In this document: one piece after another, positions 35,895 through 45,512 of the stretch
Position numbering within the stretch: the stretch's first letter is position 1
Layout: each line of letters starts with the position of its first letter
NCBI RefSeq assembly: GCF_001721045.1
Contig: NZ_MDER01000086.1
Location: 310,001 to 374,000 of the forward strand
Reading direction: 5' to 3'
Source of the DNA: Paenibacillus nuruki
Lineage (GTDB): Bacteria > Bacillota > Bacilli > Paenibacillales > Paenibacillaceae
DNA: 64,000 bases
Made by a program: the position numbers and the translations under genes
The notes under the pieces: model-generated
What the model saw: only the letters and a program-made list of their open reading frames with translations
Told to the model about the DNA's origin: nothing
Databases searched by the model: none

Positions 35895-36356
35895 TTATAC
35901 CAGACGCGCGCCCAATTGATTAGATATACCGCGCACAGCTTCCCCCATAACACGATTATGATTCCAGATAAAGAGAGGACGCAACAACGGTTCCCAACGT
36001 TGCATCCATGGTTTATTGGTGTGTACTTGCCAGTTGTAATGTAAGCGAGTGTATGCTCCGCTTTCTTGCAAACGAAATACGCCCTGTCCGCTCAAATCGC
36101 CATACGCTTCCAGACAAATCAGTGTCTCTTCTTGCTTTTCAGTCACAACGAAATCAAGCGAAATAGTGTACCATAGCTTGGTTCTCATATTCATTCTGTA
36201 TTTATCGCCTATTCCATTTTTGCTTGTGCCTTCTTGTAAACGTTGAAAGGATACCCCTTGCCAGCAACGAAGTTGTTCAAAGTCTTTAATCAAATTCCAG
36301 ACTTCATGTCTACTCGCTTCCAATAACCAGCTTTCTGTAAATTGGTATTTCCCCAT
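35895..36356 (-). CDS. SRPBCC-family protein, copy 2
   Basis: 153 aa from the ATG at 36356, seven bases after AGGGGG. The fold is the START/Bet v 1-like SRPBCC type: FTESWLLEASRHEVWNLIKDFE at its start, with WQGV, GIGDKYRMNMRTK and a C-terminal helix (LRPLFIWNHNRVMGEAV). It is a clear paralogue of the preceding gene (36392-36889), sharing W-x-L/I, WQGV, GIGD, FRTK/MRTK and RPxxxWxHNxVM. These proteins bind hydrophobic ligands; the ligand is unknown. Last gene of the aldo/keto reductase operon. Confidence 0.85.
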   Translation of the reverse strand: MGKYQFTESWLLEASRHEVWNLIKDFEQLRCWQGVSFQRLQEGTSKNGIGDKYRMNMRTKLWYTISLDFVVTEKQEETLICLEAYGDLSGQGVFRLQESGAYTRLHYNWQVHTNKPWMQRWEPLLRPLFIWNHNRVMGEAVRGISNQLGARLV

Positions 36357-36391
36357 AATGATGCCCCCTGTGTGCAAAAATGATTATATGA

Positions 36392-36889
36392 TCAACGATA
36401 GATTTTGGTTGTATGAGAAGCTTCAGATACATGGGCTTGTAAATGGCGACCTACTCCTGCTACTCCTTCATCCATTACTTTATTATGACTCCATACATAG
36501 ACAGGGCGCATCACAGGATTGGTCACTCGTAACATCGAATGATCCAGACGTACTTCCCAGATACAACGAATCAATGTCGCACGTCCATCATCCAATTCTT
36601 CCAAATAACAGGTACCTTCTCCAGCCAGAGGGCCTTCAACCCTTAATTTAAACGTAGTTGGTTTACTTTTATCCACGACTTTCAGAAAAATTTTGAGCTT
36701 AAATAGCATTTTAGTCCGAAAAGTACATTCGTACTCATCCCCTATTCCCTGTGCATCATCGGTTTGCTTTACTTTAGCAAAAGTGACGCCTTGCCAGAAA
36801 TCGATATCTTCGAAATGATCTACAAGTTCCCATAATTTTGCTCTTGGCGTCTCCATCTTCCAGCTACTGGTGAACCGATAGTGGTACAT
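36392..36889 (-). CDS. SRPBCC-family protein, copy 1
   Basis: 165 aa starting 1 bp after the aldo/keto reductase stop, so it is coupled to that gene. It begins with the SRPBCC strand-helix pattern (YHYRFTSSWKMETPRAKLWELVDHF), here read as SSWKMETPRAKLWELV, then WQGVTF, GIGDEYECTFRTK and the C-terminal helix VYVWSHNKVMDEGV. It resembles polyketide cyclase/dehydrase-like lipid-binding proteins. With its neighbour it forms a tandem duplication, possibly acting as a heterodimer. Confidence 0.85.
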   Translation of the reverse strand: MYHYRFTSSWKMETPRAKLWELVDHFEDIDFWQGVTFAKVKQTDDAQGIGDEYECTFRTKMLFKLKIFLKVVDKSKPTTFKLRVEGPLAGEGTCYLEELDDGRATLIRCIWEVRLDHSMLRVTNPVMRPVYVWSHNKVMDEGVAGVGRHLQAHVSEASHTTKIYR

Positions 36890-36890
36890 A

Positions 36891-37748
36891 TCAAATCATA
36901 TCCAAAGAAACTTTGTGATCTGGAGCCGGGAAAGCTTGATTCAACTGGTTGATCTCATCTTCACTTAACATCAACTCTGCTGCTTGCGCATTGCTTTCCA
37001 CATGACTACGACTAGATGCTTTGGGAATCGCCAGTACATTGCCATCGCGAATACACCATGATAGTAACACTTGGAAAGGGTGAACTCCATGTTGTTCTGC
37101 AATCTGTTGTACCGTAGCATCGGTCGTCAGTTCACTTCGTAATGATCCTGCTTGAGCTAATGGAGAATACGCCATAACAGGCATTCCTTGCTCTTGTTGC
37201 CACGGTAACAAATCTACTTCAATACCTCGTGATCCCAAATGATACAATACCTGATTGGTAGCACAATGATCTCCATTAGGTAATTTGATCAGTTCCTGCA
37301 TTTCTTTCGTGTCTAGATTAGATACACCCCAACGGCGAATCTTACCATCTTGCACTAGCTTTTCCATTCCTTGAATCGTATCTTCCAGAGGAATACGTCC
37401 ACGCCAGTGCAACAGATACAAGTCTAGAACATCAGTACCCAGTCGATTCAAGCTTTGTTCACAGCTACGAATCAGAGAATCTCCGCCTGCATTGTGAGGA
37501 TAGACTTTGGATACTAGAAATACTTGATCTCTTATCCCTTGAATCGCTTCACCGACTAACAACTCGGAACGTCCTTCACCATACATTTCTGCGGTGTCGA
37601 TCACTGTCATGCCTAACTCTACACCATATTTCAACGCGTCGATCTCTTCTTGTCTGCGAGAAGAATCATCGCCCATATTCCATGTGCCTTGTCCGATTGC
37701 AGGTAGAACGGTTCCATCTTTAAGTGTAATTTGTCGTTTGTGGGTCAT
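36891..37748 (-). CDS. Aldo/keto reductase
   Basis: 285 aa TIM-barrel NAD(P)H-dependent reductase. The catalytic tetrad is visible as the Asp in VIDTAEMYGEG, its Tyr, the Lys in FLVSKVYP and the His in YLLHWRG. WGVSNLD and IPKASSRSHVESNAQAA mark the cofactor-binding end. The AEMYGEG and LHWRG forms fit the YeaE/AKR-type bacterial group. The substrate is unknown. It heads a three-gene operon with two SRPBCC proteins, suggesting the lipid-like ligand of those proteins could be related to its substrate. Confidence 0.92.
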   Translation of the reverse strand: MTHKRQITLKDGTVLPAIGQGTWNMGDDSSRRQEEIDALKYGVELGMTVIDTAEMYGEGRSELLVGEAIQGIRDQVFLVSKVYPHNAGGDSLIRSCEQSLNRLGTDVLDLYLLHWRGRIPLEDTIQGMEKLVQDGKIRRWGVSNLDTKEMQELIKLPNGDHCATNQVLYHLGSRGIEVDLLPWQQEQGMPVMAYSPLAQAGSLRSELTTDATVQQIAEQHGVHPFQVLLSWCIRDGNVLAIPKASSRSHVESNAQAAELMLSEDEINQLNQAFPAPDHKVSLDMI

Positions 37749-37877
37749 CTGTAATCCTCCTTAGCAGTCTGTTCATCCTTTAATTTATTATTAACCGTTA
37801 TTAAGGTATTAAGAACAATTCATTGACTTGGCATCTATTATAAAAAGAGTTACACCCCATATCAAAGTCTGGATAGC

Positions 37878-37920
37878 ACAAAAAAACACCTTGTGATCTA
37901 CAAAGATCACAAGGTGCTAG
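37878..37920 (-). terminator. Terminator of the aguA-aguB operon
   Basis: CACCTTGTGATC (37887-37898) pairs perfectly with GATCACAAGGTG (37905-37916); seven T follow on the minus strand. Confidence 0.9.
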
Positions 37921-37969
37921 TATCAGCTAATACTTTAAATTGCTTTACATCATTACATCTATAAGTGAA

Positions 37970-38845
37970 TTACAGTTTTTTCTCGCCATCATACGTACCG
38001 ATAATACCGTACAATTCAGGACGACGATCACGGAAAATGCCCCATTCCAGACGTTGTGTTTCCAATTGATCCAGATCAAATTCAGCAACCAATACGCCTT
38101 CGCTGTTACGATCTGCTTCTTGAATTTTGTTTCCTTGCGCTCCTGCAATAAAGGAAGAACCGTAGAAGTTGATTGAAGAATCTTCGTCTTCTTCTTTACC
38201 GATTCGGTTCGATGCGATCACAGGAATCAAGTTCGCTCCTGCATGGCCTAGCATACATGCTTGCCAGTGATCTTTGGAATCGATCGATGTATCTTGTGGC
38301 TCAGAACCGATTGCTGTCGGGTAAAATAATAATTCTGCACCCATCAATGCCATACAACGTGCCGCTTCAGGGTACCATTGATCCCAGCAAATACCTACGC
38401 CGATTTTGGCATATTTGGTATCCCATACTTGGAATCCAGTATCTCCCGGGTTGAAGTAAAATTTCTCTTCATATCCTGGGCCATCTGGAATATGACTTTT
38501 GCGATATTTACCAAGAATCTCACCATCTGCATCGATCACAGCAAGTGAATTATAACGAGCATAATTTTTCTTTTCATAAAAGCTAATTGGCAAAACGACA
38601 TCTAACTCTTTAGCCACTAGACGGAAATGGTTGATCGCTTTGTTTTGCTCAAGTTCAGTCGCGTATTGATAATATTCTGCTTTTTCTTTCTGGCAGAAAT
38701 ATGGAGTCTCGAACAATTCTTGTAGCAAAATAATCTGTGCACCTTGTGCCGCCGCTTCACGAACCAATTTGTCTGCTTTGCGGATGTTGTCATCGATATC
38801 CCAAGTACAGCTCATTTGAGTAGCCGCTACTTTTACATTTCTCAT
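37970..38845 (-). CDS. aguB: N-carbamoylputrescine amidase
   Basis: 291 aa nitrilase-superfamily enzyme with the Glu-Lys-Cys triad E43 (LLQELFE), K116 (YRKSHIPDGPGY) and C153 (GICWDQWYPE). The IPDGPGYEEKFYF and ATAIGSEPQ words are those of the plant/bacterial N-carbamoylputrescine amidase group, which converts N-carbamoylputrescine to putrescine, CO2 and ammonia. It lies 45 bp after aguA, which supports the assignment. Confidence 0.96.
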   Translation of the reverse strand: MRNVKVAATQMSCTWDIDDNIRKADKLVREAAAQGAQIILLQELFETPYFCQKEKAEYYQYATELEQNKAINHFRLVAKELDVVLPISFYEKKNYARYNSLAVIDADGEILGKYRKSHIPDGPGYEEKFYFNPGDTGFQVWDTKYAKIGVGICWDQWYPEAARCMALMGAELLFYPTAIGSEPQDTSIDSKDHWQACMLGHAGANLIPVIASNRIGKEEDEDSSINFYGSSFIAGAQGNKIQEADRNSEGVLVAEFDLDQLETQRLEWGIFRDRRPELYGIIGTYDGEKKL

Positions 38846-38890
38846 GATATTGTAGTCATCCTTTCTATAGTACGGTTATTGATTATGCTA

Positions 38891-39919
38891 TTAAGCTTGA
38901 GCTGGAATTTGTTGCGTTGTACAGTGAACATTACCGCCTTCACGAATAACAGCCATACCATTAATCGCACGAATCTTACGATCCGGGAATGTCGCTTGTA
39001 ATACATTCATCGCATGTTGATCTGCTTCTTCTGCTGTGCCACCGAATACCGGTAGAATAATACCACCATTGACGAAATAGAAATTCAAATAGCTTAGCGT
39101 CAAACGCTGTTCACCATGCATAACCATTGGTGGTTGCTGAATTTCGATAATTTCTAATTTGCGTCCTTGAGCATCGACAGCATCATTTAAGATACGTAGA
39201 TTTTCTTGCGTAATCTCATAATTATCATCGGCAGGATCATGACACACTTGAATAATCACTTTACCCGGAGCTGCAAAACAAGCCACATTATCTACATGTC
39301 CGTCTGTCTCATCTCCAGCAAGTCCACGATTAAGCCAGATGATTTGCTCCACATTCGTAAAATCTTTAACATGTTGTTCAATTTCTGCGCGCGTTAGATC
39401 AGGGTTACGGTTCGTATTCAGCAGACATTCTTCTGTCGTTAACATTGTTCCTTCACCATCGACGTGAATTGAACCGCCTTCAAGCACAAGTGGTGCATCG
39501 AATTGACGAATATTAAGATGTTTGAGAATCGCTGGAGCCACTGCATCGTCCAGATCCCACGGCTCGTATTTGCCACCCCAAGCGTTAAAGTGCCAATTTA
39601 CCCCTGCACGTTCACCTTTATCATTCACTACAATCGTAGGTCCATTATCACGTAACCAAGCATCATTATGTTCAAGTGGCAAAAAGTCTACCGCTTGACC
39701 TTCAAAGCGTTGGCTTACTTTTTCTAGATCATCTGGATTAACAATCAGTGTAACAGGCTCAAATTCAGCGATAGCACTGACTAATTCTTCATATCCATCA
39801 CAGACTGTAGCATAATCATCAGGATAGACCATCGAATCCAAAATCGGCCATGATAATAATGTACGTTCATGTTGTTCCCATTCCGCAGGCATCTTATATT
39901 GCAAATCTATTGGTTTCAT
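38891..39919 (-). CDS. aguA: Agmatine deiminase
   Basis: 342 aa, standard length. The N-terminus (MPAEWEQHERTLLSWP) and the catalytic core are those of agmatine deiminase: AWLRDNGPT, NWHFNAWGGKY, ETDGHVDN with the catalytic Asp/His, and the nucleophile C333 in GGNVHCTTQQIPA. It hydrolyses agmatine to N-carbamoylputrescine and ammonia, feeding aguB downstream. Start follows AAGGTGA. Divergent from the DJ-1 gene. Confidence 0.97.
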   Translation of the reverse strand: MKPIDLQYKMPAEWEQHERTLLSWPILDSMVYPDDYATVCDGYEELVSAIAEFEPVTLIVNPDDLEKVSQRFEGQAVDFLPLEHNDAWLRDNGPTIVVNDKGERAGVNWHFNAWGGKYEPWDLDDAVAPAILKHLNIRQFDAPLVLEGGSIHVDGEGTMLTTEECLLNTNRNPDLTRAEIEQHVKDFTNVEQIIWLNRGLAGDETDGHVDNVACFAAPGKVIIQVCHDPADDNYEITQENLRILNDAVDAQGRKLEIIEIQQPPMVMHGEQRLTLSYLNFYFVNGGIILPVFGGTAEEADQHAMNVLQATFPDRKIRAINGMAVIREGGNVHCTTQQIPAQA

Positions 39920-40071
39920 TGTATTTATTCACCTTGTCCATTCATAAGTATTAGGATGATTTCACAACCTACATCATACAATACCTGATCCTGTTGTACC
40001 AAGTGATTTCAGTAAATTTTATGTAAACACTCTAACAATCTTTTAGAATCTAATGAATACATTCAAAAATC

Positions 40072-40091
40072 ACTGACATACTGTTGTCAGT
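40072..40091. promoter_or_regulatory. Operator-like palindrome between aguA and the DJ-1 gene
   Basis: Seven-base arms ACTGACA and TGTCAGT around a 6-bp spacer (TACTGT). The TTGTCA of the right arm could be the -35 box of the DJ-1 gene (17-bp spacer to TGAATT). The regulator is unknown. Confidence 0.55.
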
Positions 40092-40141
40092 ATTAGAAAG
40101 CTATGATGAATTAAGAAAACATAGATTACTAGGAGGAAAAA

Positions 40142-40765
40142 ATGAAATACGCTTATGCTTATATACTCGATTCGATGGCAGATTGGGAACTTGGTTATGT
40201 GATAGCTGAACTTAACTCAGGTCAATATTTTAAAGATAAAGGAAGTCGTATTCCTGTTAAATTGGTAGGAGCCTCCAAACATTCGATCAAGACAAAAGGA
40301 GGGATGACTATTGTTCCTGATCTACTTGTAGAAGATATCACACATGATACTTCAGCCATACTACTTCTACCTGGAGCAGATACATGGAAAGACCCCATAC
40401 ACTTACCGATGATCGAAAAAGCAAAACAATTGCTAGATAAAGGTGGCAATGTTGCTGCAATATGTGGAGCGACCACAGCGCTTGCCGATTCAGGTCTATT
40501 AGATGATCGTGCACACACAAGCAACGGGTTGGAGTATTTGACTATGTTCTGTCCTGATTATAGAGGAGCTGCCCATTATAGAGACGAAAAAATCGTTGTA
40601 GATGGTAATCTTATTACTACGAGTGCCGCAGGTGGTATTTTGTTAGCACGTGAAGTGATTGCCTTGCTAGATGTATTTAAAAAGGAAACGTTAGAAGCAT
40701 GGTATACCTATTTCACTACAGGCGACAATAAATATTTCTATACTATGATGGAAACATTAGCTTAA
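40142..40765 (+). CDS. DJ-1/PfpI family protein (type 1 GATase-like)
   Basis: 207 aa. The nucleophile elbow AAICGATTALADSGLLD carries the conserved Cys, and an acidic residue (Glu in YVIAELNSG) sits near the expected oxidation-sensing position. The group includes YoaZ-like proteins, glyoxalase/deglycase-type or thiol stress proteins. It starts eight bases after AGGAGG. Monocistronic, ends at a strong terminator. The operator-like palindrome upstream suggests induction by some stress. Confidence 0.9.
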   Translation: MKYAYAYILDSMADWELGYVIAELNSGQYFKDKGSRIPVKLVGASKHSIKTKGGMTIVPDLLVEDITHDTSAILLLPGADTWKDPIHLPMIEKAKQLLDKGGNVAAICGATTALADSGLLDDRAHTSNGLEYLTMFCPDYRGAAHYRDEKIVVDGNLITTSAAGGILLAREVIALLDVFKKETLEAWYTYFTTGDNKYFYTMMETLA

Positions 40766-40808
40766 TAAAAAAACATCTTCTATATTAAAAATAGAAGATG
40801 TTTTTTTA
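40766..40808. terminator. Bidirectional terminator
   Basis: AAAAAACATCTTCTAT/ATAGAAGATGTTTTTTT perfect stem, serving the DJ-1 gene (plus) and the sugar ABC operon (minus). Confidence 0.92.
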
Positions 40809-40827
40809 ACTTTTTATCTGCCTACAA

Positions 40828-41685
40828 TCAACCTTTATTCGCTCCACCAAAGCTAAATCCTTGAGACATGTAATGCTGTCCAATAATGTATAAAGCTACG
40901 GCTGGAATCGTATAAATGATCGAGAACGAAGCAAGCGTACCATATTGTACCAGACCATTTTGCCCGAAGTATTGATAAATCGTAACTGCGGCAGGCAATT
41001 TCTCTGGACTTTGCAATAAAATAAACGGAACAAGGAAATTTCCCCAGCTTCCCGCAAAAGCGAAAATACCTACGGTAAAAATACCGGGTAACATCAACGG
41101 TACAACAACTAGCCGAAGTGTAGTCCAGATTGAAGCTCCATCGACCCATGCCGCTTCTTCCAGTTCAAGAGGCACAGAGTCCATAAAATTCTTCATCATC
41201 CAGATCGAATACGGAAGCGCCGATGCTGTCAAAAATAAGACGGTAAAAAAGAGCGAATCCTGCATTCTAAAATAGATAAAAAATTGATACACAGGAACCA
41301 TTACTGCTGTAATTGGCAAGCCTGTAGCGAACAGAATAATATACATAAATGAACGCTTGTACTTCAATTGATAGCGGGACAATGGATACGAAGCCAGTCC
41401 AGCCACAATCACAACCAACAAAGCTTGACCTACTGCCAGTATCAATCCATTGCCAAATGATTTCTGATTATCGGTATTAGTAACAGTAGAAACGTAATTA
41501 TCCAACGTCAATGCACTTGGAATTTTGAGCGCTAATGTTGCATTTTGATCAAGCGATGCAAACAATAACCATAACAATGGTAATAGAAATAACAAACCAA
41601 TTAGAGAGAGAATAATATAAGGCAACGTGCGCGCGATCACAAACCGATTCATTTTACGCCGTTTGCCAAGATTTAGACTGCTCAT
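40828..41685 (-). CDS. Carbohydrate ABC transporter permease (MalG-type)
   Basis: 285 aa with six helices. The EAA coupling loop reads ELEEAAWVDGASIWTTLRLVVVPLMLPG. Together with the partner permease it forms the channel of a CUT1-type sugar transporter. No ATPase gene is in the operon, so a shared MsmX-type ATPase is probably used, as is usual in Bacillaceae-like bacteria. Start follows AAAGGAGGAG. Confidence 0.95.
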   Translation of the reverse strand: MSSLNLGKRRKMNRFVIARTLPYIILSLIGLLFLLPLLWLLFASLDQNATLALKIPSALTLDNYVSTVTNTDNQKSFGNGLILAVGQALLVVIVAGLASYPLSRYQLKYKRSFMYIILFATGLPITAVMVPVYQFFIYFRMQDSLFFTVLFLTASALPYSIWMMKNFMDSVPLELEEAAWVDGASIWTTLRLVVVPLMLPGIFTVGIFAFAGSWGNFLVPFILLQSPEKLPAAVTIYQYFGQNGLVQYGTLASFSIIYTIPAVALYIIGQHYMSQGFSFGGANKG

Positions 41686-41698
41686 GGTCTCTCCTCCT

Positions 41699-42607
41699 TT
41701 ATAACTTCACTTTCAACATTCTCATGTACAATAGACTGGCTACAATCCCGATCACTAGCAACATTAGCGAGATTGCTGTGCCATAACCTAACTGATAATT
41801 TACAAAAGCTTGATGATACATATAGATTGGCAACGTCTCAGTCGCCATACCCGGTCCACCACCGGTCAACGCATAGATTAATGTAAATGAACCGAGTGTC
41901 TGTAGCGTAACCAGTACCATATTGGTAGTCACTGATCCGATAATCATCGGTAACGTAATACGAATCATACGTTGCCATGCCGAAGCACCATCGATCATAG
42001 CTGATTCTTCGACTTCTTTAGGGACATCTCCTAATGCCGCTTGGAATACCATCATAGAAAAGGCTGTTCCATGCCAGATATTAGCGACAATCACTGATAC
42101 CATTGGAAATGTATACAACCATGCCACTGGCTTCATCCCTAGCGATTCAATTGCCGCATTGACTGTCCCTGTATCGTTCAAAAAAGCAAACCATACAAAC
42201 GCACATACCACTTCGGGAGCGACCCAACCAGCAATAACAATCGAACCAATCACACTACGGAACCACTGTTTGCGACCATTCATCAATACAGCGATAATAA
42301 AGCCCATCACCTGTTGCCCGATCACTGCGGAGAAGATTAGAAAGATAAGGGTATTCCACACAGAAGTCCGAAAGTTAGCATCCTGAAACATATATTTAAA
42401 GTTCTCGAACCCGATAAATTCCGTTTTGGCTGCTGTTGCACCTGTAAGTGCCATATTCGTAAATGCAAAATAAAAGGTTAAAATCGTCGGTACAAAAAAG
42501 AACAGCAACAAAAGCAACCAGCTAGGCGATAAAAATAAAGCTGCCCGCCACTGCTCACCACCTCCGTTGCGTTTGGGTTTGGACACACGCGGATGTGACG
42601 CTTCCAT
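41699..42607 (-). CDS. Carbohydrate ABC transporter permease (MalF-type)
   Basis: 302 aa from the ATG at 42607, six bases after AAAGGAGGA. Six helices and the EAA loop (EVEESAMIDGASAWQRMIRITLPMI) identify the UgpA/MalF-type permease. The stop is 13 bp from the next permease's start. Confidence 0.95.
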   Translation of the reverse strand: MEASHPRVSKPKRNGGGEQWRAALFLSPSWLLLLLFFFVPTILTFYFAFTNMALTGATAAKTEFIGFENFKYMFQDANFRTSVWNTLIFLIFSAVIGQQVMGFIIAVLMNGRKQWFRSVIGSIVIAGWVAPEVVCAFVWFAFLNDTGTVNAAIESLGMKPVAWLYTFPMVSVIVANIWHGTAFSMMVFQAALGDVPKEVEESAMIDGASAWQRMIRITLPMIIGSVTTNMVLVTLQTLGSFTLIYALTGGGPGMATETLPIYMYHQAFVNYQLGYGTAISLMLLVIGIVASLLYMRMLKVKL

Positions 42608-42723
42608 CTGGATTCCTCCTTTAAACACAGCCTTCTATCCTCACGAGCAGATCAGGCTGATCGGCTATACTCTGCCGTTACTCAACCTGATCTGCCAGCG
42701 GATAGATGAAATGATAGGTTACT

Positions 42724-44085
42724 TTATTTGGTCTCTGTTTTATCTGCGCCTACACTACGTTCTACACTTTGCGCATATTGAGTCATAGCGTCTTGAGGGC
42801 TAGCTCCTTGGGTAACTACTTTTTCAACCATTTCTTGAATAGCTGTAGAAACGACAGGATAATCAGCAGTACTTGGACGAACATGAGTATACGTAATGAA
42901 ATCTGCGGCTTTGGCATACAACGTGCCCGGTTGCTCGCTATACTCTTTGTCTTTCGCTACATCAAGGCGAGGTGTTAAAGCACCGTCTAACATCGCAAAT
43001 TCTTTATTGTGCTTTTCATTGATCGCCAATTGGATAAATTCCCAACCCAATTCTTTTTCAACAGATTTGGCGCCTACAGCAAGTGTCCATCCACCGGACA
43101 TAGAAGTGAATCCAGGTGCTTGTCCATTTTCGGTTGGCATTTTTACAAAATCATAGACGTCTAATGCTTCTGGCCATGGTTTGCTTCCTGAAGCTGCCCA
43201 TGTTCCTGTTAACCAGTTACCATTTAGCGCGATAGCTACTTTTTGATTTGGCATTAGATCCGTTTCTAACACTTGCCCTGCTTGTGCAGTCAGTACTTGA
43301 GACAGTGGTGGTCCAAAGCCATTGGAATAGATATTGTTAATAAAGTTAAGTGAACTTAAGATACCCGGACTTTGTGTGATCCATTTACCATTTTCATATA
43401 ATGGATTGGCTGTACCGTATAACAACATTTCAAATGTCTGCATCGTTGTAGCTTCTTGCCCAGCTTTACCGGAGTTCATCCAGAACGGAATAATATCTGG
43501 TAATTTCTCATGAATCGTCTGGGAAGCTGTCAAAATGTCTTGCCAGTTTTTAGGTTCCCACGGTACGGGTAATCCTACTTTTTTAAATAGTTCTTTGTTG
43601 TAATACAATCCACGTACATCTGTCGAAAAGGGGACGCCATACGTTTTATCATCTTTTCCTTTCGCTGCGGCTTTGATCGCTTCGTTAAAATTACTCCAAT
43701 CTGACCAGCTATCTACTTTAAGCGGTTCCAAATATCCTGCTTCGCTATCTGCATTGATCATAAAAGAATCTTCAGCCAGTACTTCAGGAGCGCTACTTGG
43801 ATCAGACATCAATAAAGGAATTTTAGTCGCATATTGGGCTCCTTGAATCGGTTGCAGTTCAACGGTTACACCCGGATGTGCTTTCTCAAATTCTGTTTTC
43901 ACACTGGTTAGCCATTTGCCCCAGTTATCCGTTTCATTCCATTTTCCATAAGCGACTTTAACGACTTTGTTAGAAGAGTCTCCACCTGAAGCACTCGTTC
44001 CTGCACTGTTATTCGAACAAGCTGCTGTTAAAACGGTCAGACTTACCAATAAACCTGTCATCCATTTGCGTTTGCCTTTTGCCAT
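42724..44085 (-). CDS. Sugar-binding lipoprotein (SBP_bac_1)
   Basis: 453 aa from the ATG at 44085 (AAGGGAG upstream; an in-frame upstream ATG has none). Lipobox LTAAC gives acylated C23. The mature part is a family-1 solute-binding protein (WNETDNWGKWL at the start, FSTDVRGLYYNKELFKKVGL in the hinge region). Placed between an alpha-1,6-mannosidase gene and the two permease genes, it most likely binds manno-oligosaccharides, an inference from context. Confidence 0.94.
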   Translation of the reverse strand: MAKGKRKWMTGLLVSLTVLTAACSNNSAGTSASGGDSSNKVVKVAYGKWNETDNWGKWLTSVKTEFEKAHPGVTVELQPIQGAQYATKIPLLMSDPSSAPEVLAEDSFMINADSEAGYLEPLKVDSWSDWSNFNEAIKAAAKGKDDKTYGVPFSTDVRGLYYNKELFKKVGLPVPWEPKNWQDILTASQTIHEKLPDIIPFWMNSGKAGQEATTMQTFEMLLYGTANPLYENGKWITQSPGILSSLNFINNIYSNGFGPPLSQVLTAQAGQVLETDLMPNQKVAIALNGNWLTGTWAASGSKPWPEALDVYDFVKMPTENGQAPGFTSMSGGWTLAVGAKSVEKELGWEFIQLAINEKHNKEFAMLDGALTPRLDVAKDKEYSEQPGTLYAKAADFITYTHVRPSTADYPVVSTAIQEMVEKVVTQGASPQDAMTQYAQSVERSVGADKTETK

Positions 44086-44180
44086 TGTTATCGCTCCCTT
44101 ATCGTTGGTTCTGGGTACAACATCATGTGACATCTAAGGTGTAATTTAAAATATGGCTTGATACTGATCGCTGATCTAAT

Positions 44181-45497
44181 TTAGGATGACTGAATTTTAC
44201 CGCTCGGCACCGTATACCCGCAGTAGGTTAAGATCACTTCGCTAAATAACGAATTGGCCCATGAAAACCATTCACGTGTATACTCCTCCGGTCGATCCAT
44301 ATGAAAACCTTCGTGTAAAAAATCAGTACCTGCATCTGTCTGTTCCAACGTGTGTAATAAAGAAAGAATTTCTTGTTGATCTTGGGATGTTAAAGCTTGC
44401 ATCGCTAATGAAATATGCCATATATAATGAGGAGGAGTGTGAGGACTACCAATCCCTTGAGCAGCTGTACCGCTGTAATAATAAGGATTGTGCTGACTGA
44501 GTATAAACTTTCTTGTATTTTGATACAGTGGATCATCAAGTGCGCAATATCCTAGATAAGGAAGTGACAGTAAGCTAGGTACGTTCGCATCATCCATCAG
44601 ATTGTGATTGCCCAGACCATCTGTCTCATACGCATACATCCGTCCGAATTCTGGATGATCTACAATCCCATATTGCTCGATACCTGCTTGAATCTGTGTT
44701 TTTAACAAAGAGGCTTTGACGACCCATTCCTGATCTTGATACACTTCGCTTGCGATCTGTTCCATATAACCGAGTACCACGACAGCAAACATATTCGAAG
44801 GAATCAAATATCCGTACTGACAAGCATCATCACTTGGACGAAAACCTGACCATGTCATGCCTGTAAATCCTACTGGATTACCTTTACCTTCATGTGGAAG
44901 CGTATCTGATTCAGGGCAATCTACACGTTCAAAGGTGTAAGGTGACTGTTCACTATGCCTCTGTTCTGTATGCCATAATGTCATAATAATATGACAAGCT
45001 TTTTGAAAATGTTCTTCGAAATGATCGGTTCTTCCTGTCGTGCGCCAGAGTAGATAAGCTAACTGAATCGGGTAGCAAAGCGAATCAATCTCATATTTAC
45101 GTTCCCAGATCCATGCGGTCATCTGTGTCTTGTCTTCTTGATGTCCATTGTTATTGGCTTCTTCGTTAAAAGCATTGGCATACGGATCAAGATGAATATA
45201 ATGTATCTGCCGCTTGACTACATTAGTAACGAGATCGCTTAACGCTTCATCTTTATTCGCCAGTATCAGATAAGGTCTGACCTGAGCTGCTGAATCTCGC
45301 AACCACATCGCTGGAATATCCCCTGTAATCACAAATACGGTTCCATCTTCTAAAGGCTTGAGCGTCGTCGTCAATGTATTACTGATCCCATTTTTGAACA
45401 TTCGTGCAAGCTTGGGACGTTCTTGTAAATGTTCTTCGACCTCTGTAATTAATTGCTGGACAGATAATGGCAATACTCCATCTCCTATATCATTCAT
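44181..45497 (-). CDS. GH125 exo-alpha-1,6-mannosidase
   Basis: 438 aa, no signal peptide, so cytoplasmic. GDIPAMWLRDSAAQVRPY is the family signature, and the conserved ERVDCPESDTLP, TGMTWSGFRPSDDACQYGYLIPSNMFA and FSWANSLFSEVIL-type blocks agree (shown in part). Family members release mannose from non-reducing alpha-1,6-mannosides such as those of N-glycans or yeast mannan. First gene of the uptake operon, so imported oligosaccharides would be cleaved inside the cell. Preceded by a sigma-A promoter with a cre. Confidence 0.94.
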   Translation of the reverse strand: MNDIGDGVLPLSVQQLITEVEEHLQERPKLARMFKNGISNTLTTTLKPLEDGTVFVITGDIPAMWLRDSAAQVRPYLILANKDEALSDLVTNVVKRQIHYIHLDPYANAFNEEANNNGHQEDKTQMTAWIWERKYEIDSLCYPIQLAYLLWRTTGRTDHFEEHFQKACHIIMTLWHTEQRHSEQSPYTFERVDCPESDTLPHEGKGNPVGFTGMTWSGFRPSDDACQYGYLIPSNMFAVVVLGYMEQIASEVYQDQEWVVKASLLKTQIQAGIEQYGIVDHPEFGRMYAYETDGLGNHNLMDDANVPSLLSLPYLGYCALDDPLYQNTRKFILSQHNPYYYSGTAAQGIGSPHTPPHYIWHISLAMQALTSQDQQEILSLLHTLEQTDAGTDFLHEGFHMDRPEEYTREWFSWANSLFSEVILTYCGYTVPSGKIQSS

Positions 45498-45512
45498 TGC
45501 AATCCTCCCTTT

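Noticed and set aside
41922-42386. 154-codon plus-strand frame
   Set aside because: Antisense shadow of the MalF-type permease; composition mirrors its hydrophobic helices and there is no start context.
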